64,000 nucleotides of DNA from Dichetophora obliterata (lineage: Eukaryota > Arthropoda > Insecta > Diptera > Sciomyzidae): NCBI GenBank assembly GCA_963920525.1, contig OY986439.1, positions 22,534,819-22,598,818 of the forward strand. Direction: 5' to 3'. Below are positions 22,047 through 33,904 of this stretch, one piece after another (the first letter of the stretch is position 1; every line of letters starts with the position of its first letter). The position numbers and the translations under genes were made by a program. The notes under the pieces were generated by a model that saw only the letters and a list, made by a program, of their open reading frames with translations, was not told the DNA's origin and ran no database searches.

Positions 22047-23768
22047 ACTTTAATTTTTGTCATTTTTATTTATTTATTTAAGTCAAAGAATAACTAATTC
22101 CATACTGAAAATTTATAACTTAAAAATATACTAAATCTTATAGTAAATGTTGTTAAGATACTTTTTAATGATATATTTAGGAAAATAAAAATATAACGCA
22201 AAAGAATTTGGGATTAAGTTTATTTCATAGAGAGCTCTCGAAATGGGAGCATATAATGCATAATTAGTTTTTTTGATACTTATAAAAAACAGTACAAAAT
22301 TTCTCAAACTTCGGATAGGTACATTGAAATGTATTAACTGCAAAAGTGCAGGAGAATCTATTGAACCACTAACAATTTCATATATGAATAATAATGACAA
22401 TATGGTACCTCTACATTGTAGCTTTTTTAGAATTAAAAGTTTACAACGATCAAAGTACGAGTGATTAGCATCACACAGATTTAATTGACGAACTGCAAAG
22501 CGAGTAAATCTCTTTTGAATGCGCTCCAAGCAATGTATATGTGTTGAAAAAAAAGGTCTTCAGATAACAATAGCATACTCTAATTTTGAACGAATAAAAG
22601 AAGAATAAAATAAATTCAGAGTAAATGGATCAGAGAAATCAGAACTATTACGCATTACAAAAGCTAACACAGAGTAAGATTTAGATACTATATAGTTAAG
22701 ATGGCTGACAAAAAGGAATTTACAATTCAATATTACACCAAGATCAGTAATTTCATCAATTTCTTTTAATAGAGAGCCCTCAATGTTATATATATAATAA
22801 GATACATTAAGACTTTTCGCAAATTTAATATAGAAGCACTTGTTGATATTTAGAAAAAGCTTATTATTACAACACCAATCCAGAAGGTTATTAATATCAG
22901 ATTGTAAGTTTATTTCATCTTGAGAGTTACAGATGATAGAAAAGACTTTTAAGTCATCCGTGTATAAACGATATTTGGAATAGTTGAAACATCTGCTAAT
23001 GTCATTTATAAATAACAAAAAAAAGCATTGGACCTAAAATGCTGCCTTGAGGAACACCAGATGTTGCTATAAAAGCGAAAGATTGAATATTTTCAACTAC
23101 AACACGAGAAAGTCTATTGGTTAAATATGACTTTAACCAGTCTAAAAATTTAGAGTGAAAACCGATATGAGCCAATTTTGAAAGTAGAATTCTATGAGAC
23201 ATTTTGTCGAACGCTTTTGAGAAATCAGTATAAATCGTGTCAACTTGATTTTCACTTTGAAATGCAGAGATACAGTCTTCTGTAAATATCATTAGATTTG
23301 TTACTGTTGATCGACCTGCAACAAAACCATGCTGTTGAGGACATATTAAATTCTTGATGGCGAAGTACATTTTGCTTTTAAACAATACCCTCAAATCATT
23401 TAGGAATAGTCGATAATTTAGAAATTGGTCTATAATTCAAAACATTACTTTTATTACCACTTTTAAAAATAGGTTCAATTGAGGCAATTTTCCAGTCATC
23501 TAATAAAAATTCCTGAAGCTAGAGATTTATTAAAAATAACCTTAATCGGATACAGTAGGGAAGCAGCACAATTCTTAATAAAAAGAGGAGAAATGCCATC
23601 GCTATCAGTTTGAGACGACTGTTTAAGATGAAGTATTCCATTCCATACATCATCATATGATAAACAAAGAGAGCCGAAACCAAGAGTAGATGCAGTATAA
23701 GAGACTAAATGCAAGTCATCATGAAGCTCAGAGTCGAATACAAAATTAGATTTATAGAATGTAGCAAA
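22047..23768 (-). pseudogene. Jockey/CR1-like LINE, RT domain and 3' end
   Basis: Minus-strand pieces in order: DSELHDDLHLVSYTASTLGFG and SQTDSDGISPLFIKN (about 23730-23560), QQHGFVAGRSTVTNL, TIYTDFSKAFDKMSH (catalytic Asp), SGVPQGSILGPMLF, YRLYTDDLKVF (YTDD variant of the catalytic box, about 22965), LKEIDEITDLGVIL, then the thumb and C-terminal part to 22131. Frameshifts near 23495, 23010 and 22545. The upstream part of the same LINE is at 26516-26922 after a 2.7-kb insertion. Dead copy. Confidence 0.9.
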
Positions 23769-23857
23769 TAGCAGTAGCGTAACTATATTTTGTGCGCCCG
23801 CCTGCAGGTTTCTTAAAGCGCCCTGCTATTTACTTTTAGAGTAAGACTATGTTATTA

Positions 23858-24646
23858 CTACCCAGTAAAAAAGTTGATCCTCCTATGAGCGATCTGGGAG
23901 TGCTCTCTGAGCAGTGGACTGCTCCTTATTGATTTAAGCTAGATGTATTTTGTGTTCTCTTTTAACATTGCATGTTAGGACAGGAAGGGTAGCGCTCCCT
24001 TTAACATCCCAGAGGAGCTCAGAAAGAGCGATCAATAAATGATCCAAATGGATCAGCAAAGGAACATTAATTTTTTATTTAGGCTTGCTCCGAAAGCTGG
24101 GCTTCCCTAGCTCAAGTAGACTCCTCAACACCTTAAGGTGGCGAGGAAATTATTTGGCCAAATCGTGAAATTTATAACGCCATCACAAATTTCGAATCGT
24201 TTTCGATTCTATTTAAAAACTGTACATTAATTGCGTCAGTCGCATCGTCGGATGGACAAAATGGAATTACCGTTGGCTGATTACACTTCACGACCTCGGT
24301 GTTAAAACGACGCGAATCGAATGAAAGGAACATTTAAAATATTTTTTTTCACAGAAAATAATGATACAGCTTTTTGACAACAAATTCTATAGACATAATA
24401 TCAGAAAAGCTCACACTAAATTTAGAGCTGACATTTAAATGTTTTTTGGTTAGGCTGATAGAGTTTTCTAAAAAGCACATGCCTCACTTTATGTTCTTTT
24501 TTTCATCAATTGCTCGCCTATTGATCTTATAAAACAGTAAAGGAGCACAAGGGCACAAGTGATCACTTTTTGATCCAATAAAACAGCAAAAGAGCGCTCC
24601 CTCTTTGCTCCTCATGGGAGCGATCGTATAGTTTTTTACTGGGTAG
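23858..24646. mobile_element. 789-bp TIR element, CTACCCAGTAAAAAA ends
   Basis: Perfect 15-bp TIRs at 23858-23872 and 24632-24646. Flanks GTTATTA (23851-23857) and GTTACTA (24647-24653) look like a 7-8 bp target duplication with one mismatch. Subterminal GAGCGATC-type sequence is repeated at both ends. No transposase ORF. Confidence 0.78.
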
Positions 24647-25539
24647 GTTACTAGAAGCGTTTCTCCTACGAGAGAGCTCTTGACAAAAAAAAAAGGAACA
24701 AAAAGAGGCTTTTTTAATTCAATGGTTTAATTAATTTAATTCAAAAATATCTTATTTTATAAATAAAGTTACATTTTATTTTAGAAAGCAATAACGTAAA
24801 AAATACTTTTTATAATATCAAATATAATAAAATTTTTAAGATGTTATCACAAAGTTGGTAAAAAAAGAAAACATCACATATTAATTATTAAAAAAAGTAA
24901 ACAAACTAAAAGTTTGAATTAATGGGATCAATAATTTTTTATTGGTGAAATGATAAGTTTAAGATGTTTAGTTTAAATGTTTTGTATTTGACGTTACCTG
25001 TTAACTAAAGAGTTTGCTAACGTCACAAAATATGACCAACTAAGTGATTAAAATAACATCAGTTGCTGACTTGCTGAAAATATGAAAGCAAACGGGCTAA
25101 TCGACTCCGACCATAATCGAATTTTGTTAAACAAAGACGACTTTTGCTCAAAATAGTCGGTTTTTTTGACGTCGATTATTGCACCCTGAGAAATCGATTG
25201 TACGTGACTTAAATTTTATTTCAGCACAAACGTCGCACAGTGTAACGTCCCCATACTTGGCCAAAAAAAGGAGCTATGATCGTAGAGCTATGAAAATTGG
25301 CACGAATCTATTTCATAACAAAATTAAGAAACTTTGAAAAAGTTATAAAAATCTGACCTCTGCCACACCCACCTCCCATATAAACGAAACCCATTTTTGC
25401 CTGAAACTTCAGTCTTGTCTCAAAACAACGAAGTTTGCTACATATATTTCTTTTGTGATTAATTATATTTTAGTATTTGTATTTGTATTTATTGAGCAGG
25501 TATGTTAGCTTATAAGAAAAGATTTCTTGTGCATGCCGC

Positions 25540-25725
25540 AAATTAGAATATGTGTATAACAACAAAAACCTTAAGAATTGAAATTAAAAATTAGAATTAA
25601 AATTGTAATTAAAATTTTATTACAATTGAAATTCAAATAGATACAACATGTAATAACACATTTATAAGTTAATACATTTATGAGCTATATAACAACAAAA
25701 CACTTAAGAATTAAAATTAAAAATT
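25540..25725. repeat. Two-copy tandem repeat, ~137 bp
   Basis: tataacaacaaaaaccttaag at about 25555 and tataacaacaaaacacttaag at about 25690, each followed by aattaaaattaaaaatta-like sequence. AT-rich, non-coding. Confidence 0.6.
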
Positions 25726-26515
25726 AACTCAGGCTTGGAAAATAAATAATGATACAGCTTTTTGACAACAAATTAAGTACCACCCACACAAATTAACTAC
25801 GTTTTTGTTTATATTTGTAAGCTTTTTTGATTGGTGTTTGTAAATAAGTCAAAATTTTGAAAAATAATCAGCTGCCATACATCATATATACCTTAAATTT
25901 TAACTAAACAGGTCATAATAAAACATGTATATCTTCCGCACTAGCAAGTATTAGCAAGAATTTTTTTGGATTTGGTGTAACGCAGTTTTAATGATGTTTT
26001 CGTGAAAAACTTATAGTCAATCTTTCTCAAAAATATTGTTTTAGCACTTTTAAAAATTTAATATTTAGAAATTTGTATCCCGCTCTTAGTGTTCACTTTT
26101 ATGATAAGCTTAAAACCATATGTTCAAAATGTAAACAAAAACAGTAATGTTGGCAGACATAATAAATTTTAAACTTTATTTTGATATATTAAAAAAAAAA
26201 TATATATACATATATAAATAATTTTAATAACAAGAAAAATTGCATTTTTAAAAATGCAACTTTGACGGCTTGTCATAACGAAACAATTGCTACTATTAAA
26301 AAATTCATTCTGATTTTACACCCAAGATATTTTCTATTGAAAGCTATTAAAATTTGGAAAAATTCAAACGTCGATGTATTAGGTTTTTTGACGCTTATTT
26401 TACACTGTGCGTCGTTCTTCACTTTAGTTATCAATTTCATCGAGGTACTTTAGGGCGCCCTAGCTTAGTTGCGCCCGCCCGCAACGCGGGCTTTGCGGGC
26501 CCGCCTTTTACGCCT

Positions 26516-26922
26516 AATAAATAATAGGTTTGCAGCTTCCATAGGAGAATTCGCAGATTGATGATTAAGATAAACTGTTGCAGGTATACTAGAAGTACTT
26601 TTTTTTTGCTTTAACAAAACGCCAGAATGCCTTTGGATTGGATTTAATATAAGATTCATAATTATGAATATATTTTTTAGAAAGATATTTTTCAAGGAAG
26701 TTGAACTCTCGCATGAAATGCAAATATTTTGATTTAAAGACTGAATTGTTAGCGGCCTTTTATATTTCTTAAAAAATTTATTTCTCAAATTTTTAAGCTT
26801 TTTAAACCCTTTGTGTACCAAGGAACTTTATAAACAGTTTTCTGGAGTTGAGGAATATTATTTGTACAAATTAGAGCTAATTGAGATTTTAAAATATTGA
26901 AGCACTGAGAAAGACTTATAGT
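26516..26922 (-). pseudogene. Same LINE, EN-RT linker
   Basis: Minus strand: TISLSQCFNILKSQLALIC, VYKVPWYTKGL, KKLKNLRNKFFKKYKR, STSSIPATVYLNHQSANSPMEAANL. This basic linker sits between endonuclease and RT in Jockey/CR1-type ORF2. It is bounded on the left by the 2.7-kb insertion and on the right by a TIR element at 26923. Confidence 0.85.
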
Positions 26923-27512
26923 CCTATTACGGTTCACAACACAACAGTAATTGCTGTCTTCAATGTGAAAATTTCTATTACGGTAGACAACAAAGCAACT
27001 GAATACATTCCACTGTTGTCTGTCAACAATGCTGTGTCTTCAATACACTTACTACGCAACACAGCAGTTGTGTTTTATTGTCTTTTTATCTGCCAAATTT
27101 TGAAGACAGCTAATTTGGTGTTGTGTTGAAGAAACGAAATAGATTAAAAATGAAAATTTTATTTAAAATTGCGTTTTTCATTATAAATTAAGAAAATTGA
27201 TAATACGTCTCCTTGTGAACAGAATCATATTGAATTTAGCAATTGAATTCGAAATTGTTTGTTTGCTTACTTTTTTATTTTGACAGTAACCAGTTCACAG
27301 TTGCATCGAAACGTTTTTATTAGATTACGTTTTTTATTTTGAGAGTCCGAAAATTTCTGCGATGCTACCTTTTTATTATTTTGGAATATTCATGATAGAA
27401 AGAAGTGCTATTTTATTTTATTAGATAAGAAATGCCGGGAGAGGGATTTTAAACTAAATACAAGATGTATTTTAAATTTGCCATAATTCTTAAATTATAG
27501 TTATGCTATTGG

Positions 27513-28734
27513 CACTGCACAAGCTTACTGGAAGTCTATTTCAAGTACTTGCTTGAAATACAAGTTCAAGCTAGCTTGAGCTTGATAATTTTGAATCAAG
27601 TATAGCTTGTAATTGAATATAAATAAGCCCACGCTAGCTTGCGACTTGCAAGTATGCTAGCTTACAAGCGAACGGCACGAAGTTTCAAGTAAAGGAAAGC
27701 TTGATGCCTTCGGCAAAAAGCTTGAAAAGCTTCAAATTGAAGGCAAGTATCCAATTGAAGCAAGTATCCAAAAAATTCAATGAGCTTGTTTAGAGAGAGC
27801 ATAAGCGCAATAGGACTTTTAAGGATTCTGTGAAATACGTGGTTGGAAGTTTTATGGGTAAATGAGGTCAAACTTTAAAATTTAAGATGGCAGATAGAGT
27901 TGCCACCTTGATTTTTTTTTATTTTTGGGAATTCTTGTAATTTTGAAATTCTGGCAACGGATTTGATTTCGAATGTAATGTCGCAGTTTTAAAATTTAAG
28001 ATGGAGGTTAGGGTTGACACCTAAATTTTTACCACAGCATTGCCACCTAATAAAATGTATTTTTAAGAGTTTTAAACATCATTTATCAGCGAGCCCTTAG
28101 GTCGCTGATTTTGAATCTAACGTCAGAATTTTAAAATTCAAGATGGTGGATAGGGTTGCCACCTTACTTTTTTGTATTTTTATGAATTCGGGGCTGACAA
28201 AAAAAGGTATACCAAAAATGGGTCGCTCAATCCGAATCCGTTGTCAGAATTTCCAAATTATAAAATTTTGAAATAATAGGGTTGCCACCTAATTGTATGT
28301 CTTTTCAAGAGTTTTAAACATCATTTATCAGTGTTAAGGGATCGCTGATTTCGAATCTAAAGTCAGAATTTTGAAATTCAAGATGATGGATAACGTTGCC
28401 ACCTTGATTTTTTGTAGTTTTATGAATTCGGGGCTGAAAAAAATGGTACACCAAAAATGGGCCGCTGAATCTGAATCCGTTGTCAGAATTTCAAAATTAT
28501 TATATTTTGAAATAATAGGGTTGCCACCTAATAATATGTCTTTTCATATGCCCTTTACTTGAAACTTCGTGCAGTTCGCTTGTAAGATAGCATACTTGCA
28601 AGTCGCAAGTTGTCGTGGGCTTATTTATATTCAATTACAAGCTATACTTGATTCAAAATTATCAAGCTCAAGCTAGCTTAAACTTGTATTTCAAGCAAGT
28701 ACTTGAAATAGACTTCAAGTAGGCTTGTGCAGTG
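27513..28734. mobile_element. Foldback element with 183-bp inverted arms
   Basis: 27513-27695 and 28552-28734 are inverted copies with few differences; the outer end is CACTGCACAAGC. Arms are full of CTTGAA/TTCAAG and AGCTAGCTTG motifs. The core carries a tandem repeat of about 235 bp. Confidence 0.85.
27960..28545. repeat. ~235-bp tandem repeat, about 2.5 copies
   Basis: Units share ttttaaacatcatttatcag (about 28070 and 28310), gtcagaatttt, tgaattcggggctga (about 28185 and 28422) and ccgttgtcagaatttc (about 28238 and 28476). Core of the foldback element. Confidence 0.8.
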
Positions 28735-29209
28735 CTCTGGTTGCTACTATAAAAAGGGTCCACGTTCCCGGCCAAAAGGAGGCGAAAGCGAGATTTTTTT
28801 CAACACCATTATAATCTTAGTAAACAAATGCTTCCTTGTACTTAAAAACATTTTAAAATCCAGCTATTTCATTATACTAGATATAATCCTATTTTTTAAC
28901 GCCAGTTGAAATTAACGGGTTTAAATATGGTCTCACAACATTTTCTTTTCATATCGCAAAAAAATTCTTATCAAGATAGTACTTTTTGCTATCTAGCTTA
29001 AAAAAATACTTTTTAAAGAATACGTTTTAACTTTTCTCCGAAGCAACCCTGGACCAGTCAAGCAACGAATTCTACATACGTTCCAGAATCAAACGTGACA
29101 ACAACGTATTGTTGTGAACCATAATAGCTCGACACTGTTGTGTCTTCTTGACTGTTGTGTCTACTCGTAAGAAGACACAGTAGTTTATTGCTGTGAACCG
29201 TAATAAGCC

Positions 29210-29548
29210 TATTAATCCCGTAAACAAATAATCCCAGTCAATACAAGTTATTAGATTATTCTAGAGATCATAATCACAATTTTTATAGTTAAATAAAATA
29301 TGGAAAGCATTTATCTCAGGTGATACAATTGGGTACTGCAGAAAATGGAAAAACACATTCAAAAATCTTATGATTCAAGTTATTGGAAAATAAAAATAAA
29401 TCGAGAATTCTGTTTAGCTTATTATAAAAGTAGTTAAATTGTTGTAAATCAATATTGAGAAAGTTATCAATAACATAAATTTCAGTCATACTAATTACAT
29501 TAGATGGTGTTAATACATTATCATCAAAAACATTATTCCAGGCAACTT
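29210..29548 (-). pseudogene. Same LINE, endonuclease C-terminal part
   Basis: Minus-strand reading continues from the right-hand piece: KVAWNNVFDDNVLTPSNV, LQQFNYFYNKLNRILDLFLFS, as in the APE-type endonuclease of Jockey/CR1 elements. A TA-flanked MITE separates it from the GDFNL motif. Confidence 0.82.
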
Positions 29549-29550
29549 TA

Positions 29551-30491
29551 GAGTAGAGGGGGGTAATGTCGTGCCTCAACTTTAAAGTGCTCGTAAAGCC
29601 GTACATGACAAGCGAATACAACGAATAAGCATCCGATCGAAAGATAATTTGGTTAGTAACATTTATATGTAGCAATATTCGTGTAGCATGAAATCCTGTT
29701 AGTAGAAATTAAAAAAAAAAAATGTGCACGACATTACCCCCCTCAAAATTTGTGGGGTAATGACGTGCATTGTATTGTAAAGGTATCAGAATGTGTGAAA
29801 AACGATAGGTAGTGGTTCGATTCAAGAAGATATAGCATTATTGTTTATTTATGTATTATTGTTAATTATAAGGCAATATACACAAGTCCGAAATATGATC
29901 AAAAAATACAATTTTATGAAAAGAAAAGTGAAAATAGGCATTTTGCTATATGAAACACGGAAAGAAAAACAATATTTTTTCAAAAAGTGCTTGAAATTTT
30001 ATTTTGATTGTAGCGTTTTGTTATAGCTTCACGACTCCCTTGGTACACTAGGGCGACCGCGTTTCCTTCCCTTTTCTTTTCTGTATAGTGCACGACATTG
30101 CCCCACATCAAATGCACGACATTGCCCCAAAAGTCGTTTTCAAGGTTGACTTCGACAAATCGGTAAAGAACAAAAATTTTTTCGATCACAATACATCTTT
30201 TTTTCGGCGGAAAATTTGCTTTAAGAAAACACTTACCTGGTATATTTTCCTGCGAGACAAATAATTTTTCTGATCCGATAAAAAAACACTTTCGTCGTCC
30301 CGAGAACATGCGATTTTTAAAAAACGTCGCACATATTGCCCTTACACATGGATATTGCTAGTATTATATGCATGAGCTCTGTAGGTCAGTAGGCCCATAC
30401 CTTACCAACGGCTGGTATATCATTCAGTTTTTTATGCTAAAAAAGCCAGTGCACGACATTACCCCCTGCACGACATTACCCCCTTCTACTC
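29551..30491. mobile_element. 941-bp TA-target element with repeated GCACGACATTACCCC motif
   Basis: 24-bp TIRs GAGTAGA(G/A)GGGGGTAATG... at 29551-29574 and 30468-30491, flanked by TA (29549-29550, 30492-30493). Excision restores the LINE codons GDFNLSKVAW. The motif TGCACGACATT(A/G)CCCC occurs seven times in both orientations (in the left TIR, at 29724, 29752 inverted, 30088, 30112, 30449 and 30468). A minus-strand ORF (30309-29980) exists but matches no transposase known to me. Confidence 0.85.
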
Positions 30492-30493
30492 TA

Positions 30494-30590
30494 GATAAAT
30501 TAAAGTCACCTAAAACACTGAGGTAATCATTCCCAAGATTATTTTGAGCAAGATGAAGTACATTGTCAACATGTGATATATATATAGTTC
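30494..30590 (-). pseudogene. Same LINE, endonuclease GDFNL segment
   Basis: Minus strand: TIYISHVDNVL, NDYLSVLGDFNLS, the conserved GDFN motif of APE-type endonucleases. Sequence upstream (above 30590) no longer reads as LINE, so the copy is truncated here. Confidence 0.75.
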
Positions 30591-32340
30591 ACTAAAGAGA
30601 AGCTGTACACAGACACAAAGCGGGTCCAAAAGCGTGTCCAGTATTATTTTGTTACACAGTGTTATTTTAACAATCTTAATATTTATAATTAATATTCACT
30701 AGCACACAATTCTTAAACATAAACTATCTAAGATTTCCCGCGAAACACTAAATAAATATTCTTAATAAATTAATTTTAAACGAACCATTTGTTGTTGGGT
30801 ATTCTCATATACAAAAGTGTGCACAAAACATGTTTGCATGTGTTATCTATTAAAATTGCAACAACAATTGTTGTATCGAGAGACACACAAACGTCATTTC
30901 AGTGTTTGTTGCAGCAGCAATTTATCAATGAAAGACATTCATTCATTCATTTATGCGCTCATTCATTAAAATTTCTAAATAATTAGAAATATTTTCTGTA
31001 TCAAATGTTGTGTGCTAGTAAATCACCCGGAAAGGATTGCAGCTGCAATCCGCAGACAACAAACACAATCCGCTTGTCTGAACAATTTAGAACTCAAGTC
31101 CGTTCAAAGATGCTAGCATCATTTGTTGTGGTGGTTGGGTGGTGCATGGTTGCGGGGGTGAATGTGACTATCTGTAGGTCTAGCTGACATTAATACTTAT
31201 AGATACTTCTCAGTACATTAGCTTATATTTTGTGTGGGGGTCGAACAGAGATAATTTATGAATGATAAGTGATGAAAACTTAAACATGCACCAAGTTGGC
31301 ATGAATTGTTATGAGATTTTAATATTTCATACTTAATAAAGTGTTGCCTATTTTAACATTGTATTTATTTCGAAATTAGTTCCGCGACCGATTTATTTTT
31401 TAAATTTGCATAAAAAATAATCTACAGAAAAGAAACTGTGAATGATTTATGTGTCAGTGAGTCAAAAGATAAAGAAATAAAACAGAGCGACTTTTTAGCA
31501 AGTTGAAATTTGAATTTCAATCAAATTTGCACCTTCGAATTAAGTCAATAAATTTCGAGTAAAAAACTATATAACAAATTACCATAAACACAACATGTTA
31601 GCATCAACACCTAAGCCAAAAAATTCACTCTGTGTTTAAGTTAATTAATATGAAACATCAGTTCTTAAAACTTTCGCCGGAAAAAAATTCACGCATTTAT
31701 TAACCGGCAGATAAAATAAAACAAACCGTCCATATAAACACAGAAAACATGAAATGAAAACGAAATTTTAAACAAAATAAATGTTCTTCAAATAAAAAAG
31801 AAAATTATAGATAGTGAAAACAACAAGAAACATAAAATAATAATAATTATAATAATAACAGTAATAATAGTTTTATGTAATGCAAAATGTGTTTTTGCTC
31901 GAGCACTTTTGAACTCAATTAAATCATTTGCAATGTATGTACACACTGCTATCTGTGCGATACATTGTAGATACATTTGTATCTACAGTGCATAAACAGA
32001 GAAATTAAATTAAATAAAACATTTGCACGTGGAGGCTTTAGTTGTTTAGTGAATTTTTTACTGCTTTCACAATATTGACACAAACATATTTAACATTTTC
32101 ACACACAAACGCGTTTTATTGTGGTGTAATATTTCAACTTGTTCACGATATGACGTGGATAACTTCTTTGTCATTTTTTATTGGAGTTATTAAAAGTCTT
32201 TTGTGTTACCAATTAAGCCTATAACACAAAAAAAAAGCCTACTTAATCAATGTGTAACTTTGTGTGGTAACAAATTCTTGTTTAAATTTTTCAACAGTCT
32301 TTTCAATTTGAGTTATGCTTTTACTTTTAATTAGATTTCT
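30591..32340. other. Non-transposon-like AT-rich region with palindrome
   Basis: No transposon ends or long ORFs seen. It contains CAACAA/TTGTTG-rich stretches around 30860, a perfect 18-bp palindrome at 31034-31051 (GGATTGCAG/CTGCAATCC, centred on an E-box CAGCTG), and an ATA/TAA microsatellite near 31828-31870. Could be ordinary intergenic or regulatory DNA. Confidence 0.5.
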
Positions 32341-32770
32341 GCAACATTTCCAAGGGGTGCCACGAAATAACCCTTCCAAATGAAACAAGCCCCATAAAGT
32401 GTCCATACATTTTTCGGTGGTATTTCAGGTGTTGCGGGACATATTACCCCAAGGGTCATAGTACCAAATAGATAATTCGGGATTGTGTCCCCTTATTTTC
32501 GGACATAGTCCCAAAAATTGGATTTGGGATTATGACCACCTATTAAGCAGTCATAACACCAAACTGCGGTTCTGACCGCTTGGGAAGGTATATCAAATGG
32601 AAATTCTCAAATGGTTTTAACAAACGTAAAACGAAAAATTAAACAACTCTTGAAATTTTAGGGGCTATTGTCGGCTAGAAGTTATACCATATAGGTGATG
32701 ATATAACTCCTAATCAAAAAAGAAATAACTCCTAATATGAAAATGAAATTACTCCAAAAAAAAAGACATA

Positions 32771-32979
32771 TAGAGTATTCACAAAGTGTGATATCATGCC
32801 ATATTGTCCTAAGATTTTACACTAGTTTAAACACTAATATATTACAACTCTCAAAGCTATGTTTATTGAAGTGTCGTAATCAAACAGCTGTTTCTTATTT
32901 GCATTTATTTATCTTGTAAATTTGAGTTGTAAAATTTTAGGACAATATGACATGATTACACACCTTGTGAATACCCTCA
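32771..32979. mobile_element. ~209-bp MITE, GAGTATTCAC / GTGAATACCCTC ends
   Basis: About 50-bp imperfect TIRs (shared catattgtcctaa and ttttacac blocks). Same family as the truncated copy at 47646. Ends belong to a wider AGGGTATTCAC group with TA flanks. Confidence 0.75.
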
Positions 32980-33454
32980 TTGTTTCGATAGTATCTTAAG
33001 TATAGACGTAGAACTCCTTTTTATGCAATAGCAGAGAAAAATTCTTTTTTATTTTCATTTATATTTTTCAAAACTATTTTAAAGCATTGCATCTCCTAAA
33101 TAAAAATTATTCAAAAACACATTTGTTTTGTATAATAATTTTCGTTTGATATTTTAAGTGATGAAATCGTAGTTCTTGTTCATTTTTATGTTGGTTAAAA
33201 CTAAATGTAATTAAAAGTTGTGTTTAATAAATGGAAATAAATGTTTCGGAAAAATATGAATTATTTATTGTTCCTGTTATTAATTAAGAATTAATAATTT
33301 TTGTTGAGCGTTACAAGCTGTTTTATAAGGTACATTTTTTGTCAAATCGGTCAACAAAAAAATCGACTACCGAAAATCGTGCTGATATGAATATTTTCAG
33401 TTTTCATACGGCAATTCAATACAAAATTTTTTTATTATTTTTAGAGAAGTGTAT

Positions 33455-33775
33455 TGAATAGTCTGCTTCATATTCCAACGATCGATTTTTAAAATTTTTA
33501 AAATAGGCATCTTCCAACGATCGCCGGAATGAGCGAAGGAAGATTTTGAAGATTTTATGAATCGCGCATTCATCGCTTAGGTGATCGAAAAGCGATACCT
33601 CTTCCAACGATCGCCGAAATGAGCGAAGAAAGATTTTGAAGATCTTTCTTGAATCCCGCTCATAGCTTAGGCGTCCGAAAAGCGATCCATCTTCCAAAGA
33701 ACCCTTGGGCGAATCGCAAGTACTTCGCTAAAACAACTTCTCTTCCAATCGTCTTCCAAATGTTTGCGGGAATGA
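33455..33775. repeat. Satellite array 1 (~90-bp unit)
   Basis: Unit core catcttccaacgatcgccgg, aatgagcgaaggaagatttt, ttgaatcgcgcattcatcgctt, cgaaaagcgat; about 3 units. It starts at ttcatattccaacgatcg and ends with ggcgaatcgcaagtacttcg ... ttccaatcgtcttccaaatgtttgc. GC- and CpG-richer than its surroundings. The minus strand stays open with a 30-residue repeat (KIFKIFLRSFRRSLE). Confidence 0.88.
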
Positions 33776-33904
33776 ATCTTAAAACCTAACCCTGAAAACA
33801 TTTTCAATCGCCTGAGAGCCGCCAGCGAATCGCTTGGAAAATGAGGCAATCGCCGGCGAGCTTATTTGGGAGTCATCCGAGTATCGCCGGCTGTAAGCAG
33901 CTGA

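Larger units (their letters stand above)
23769..26515. mobile_element. 2.7-kb composite insertion in the LINE
   Basis: Splits the LINE: MEAANL at 26516 onward continues as FATFYKSNFVF at 23768, with AATAG-type sequence at both junctions. The left end CAGTAGCGTAACTA resembles a hAT-type terminus; the right end is a GC-rich palindrome (about 26470-26510, gcccgcaacgcgggctttgc). It contains the TIR element at 23858-24646, a 31-bp direct repeat (24356-24386 and 25744-25774) and AT-rich repeats. No transposase was recognised. Confidence 0.6.
26923..29209. mobile_element. 2.3-kb TIR element, TATTACGGTTCACA ends
   Basis: TIRs at about 26924-26940 and 29190-29207 share TATTACGGTTCACA. Subterminal regions share long CACAACAG / CTGTTGTG and AAGACACAG motifs, and a further TIR-like copy (tctattacggtagacaacaa) at 26974 suggests nesting. 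Keeping one CCTATTA of the two flanking copies (26923-26929, 29209-29215) leaves the LINE frame open. Holds a large foldback (27513-28734). No transposase. Confidence 0.7.

Noticed and set aside
27960..28545. Tandem repeats considered as CRISPR-like array
   Set aside because: Units of 235 bp without regular unique spacers, in a eukaryotic transposon context.
29812..29828. B-box-like ggttcgattca suggesting a tRNA gene
   Set aside because: No A box or cloverleaf can be formed upstream.
29980..30309. 109-residue ORF with WGNVVH repeats as a gene
   Set aside because: The repeated peptide is just the translated GCACGACATTGCCCC motif; no domain and no gene context.
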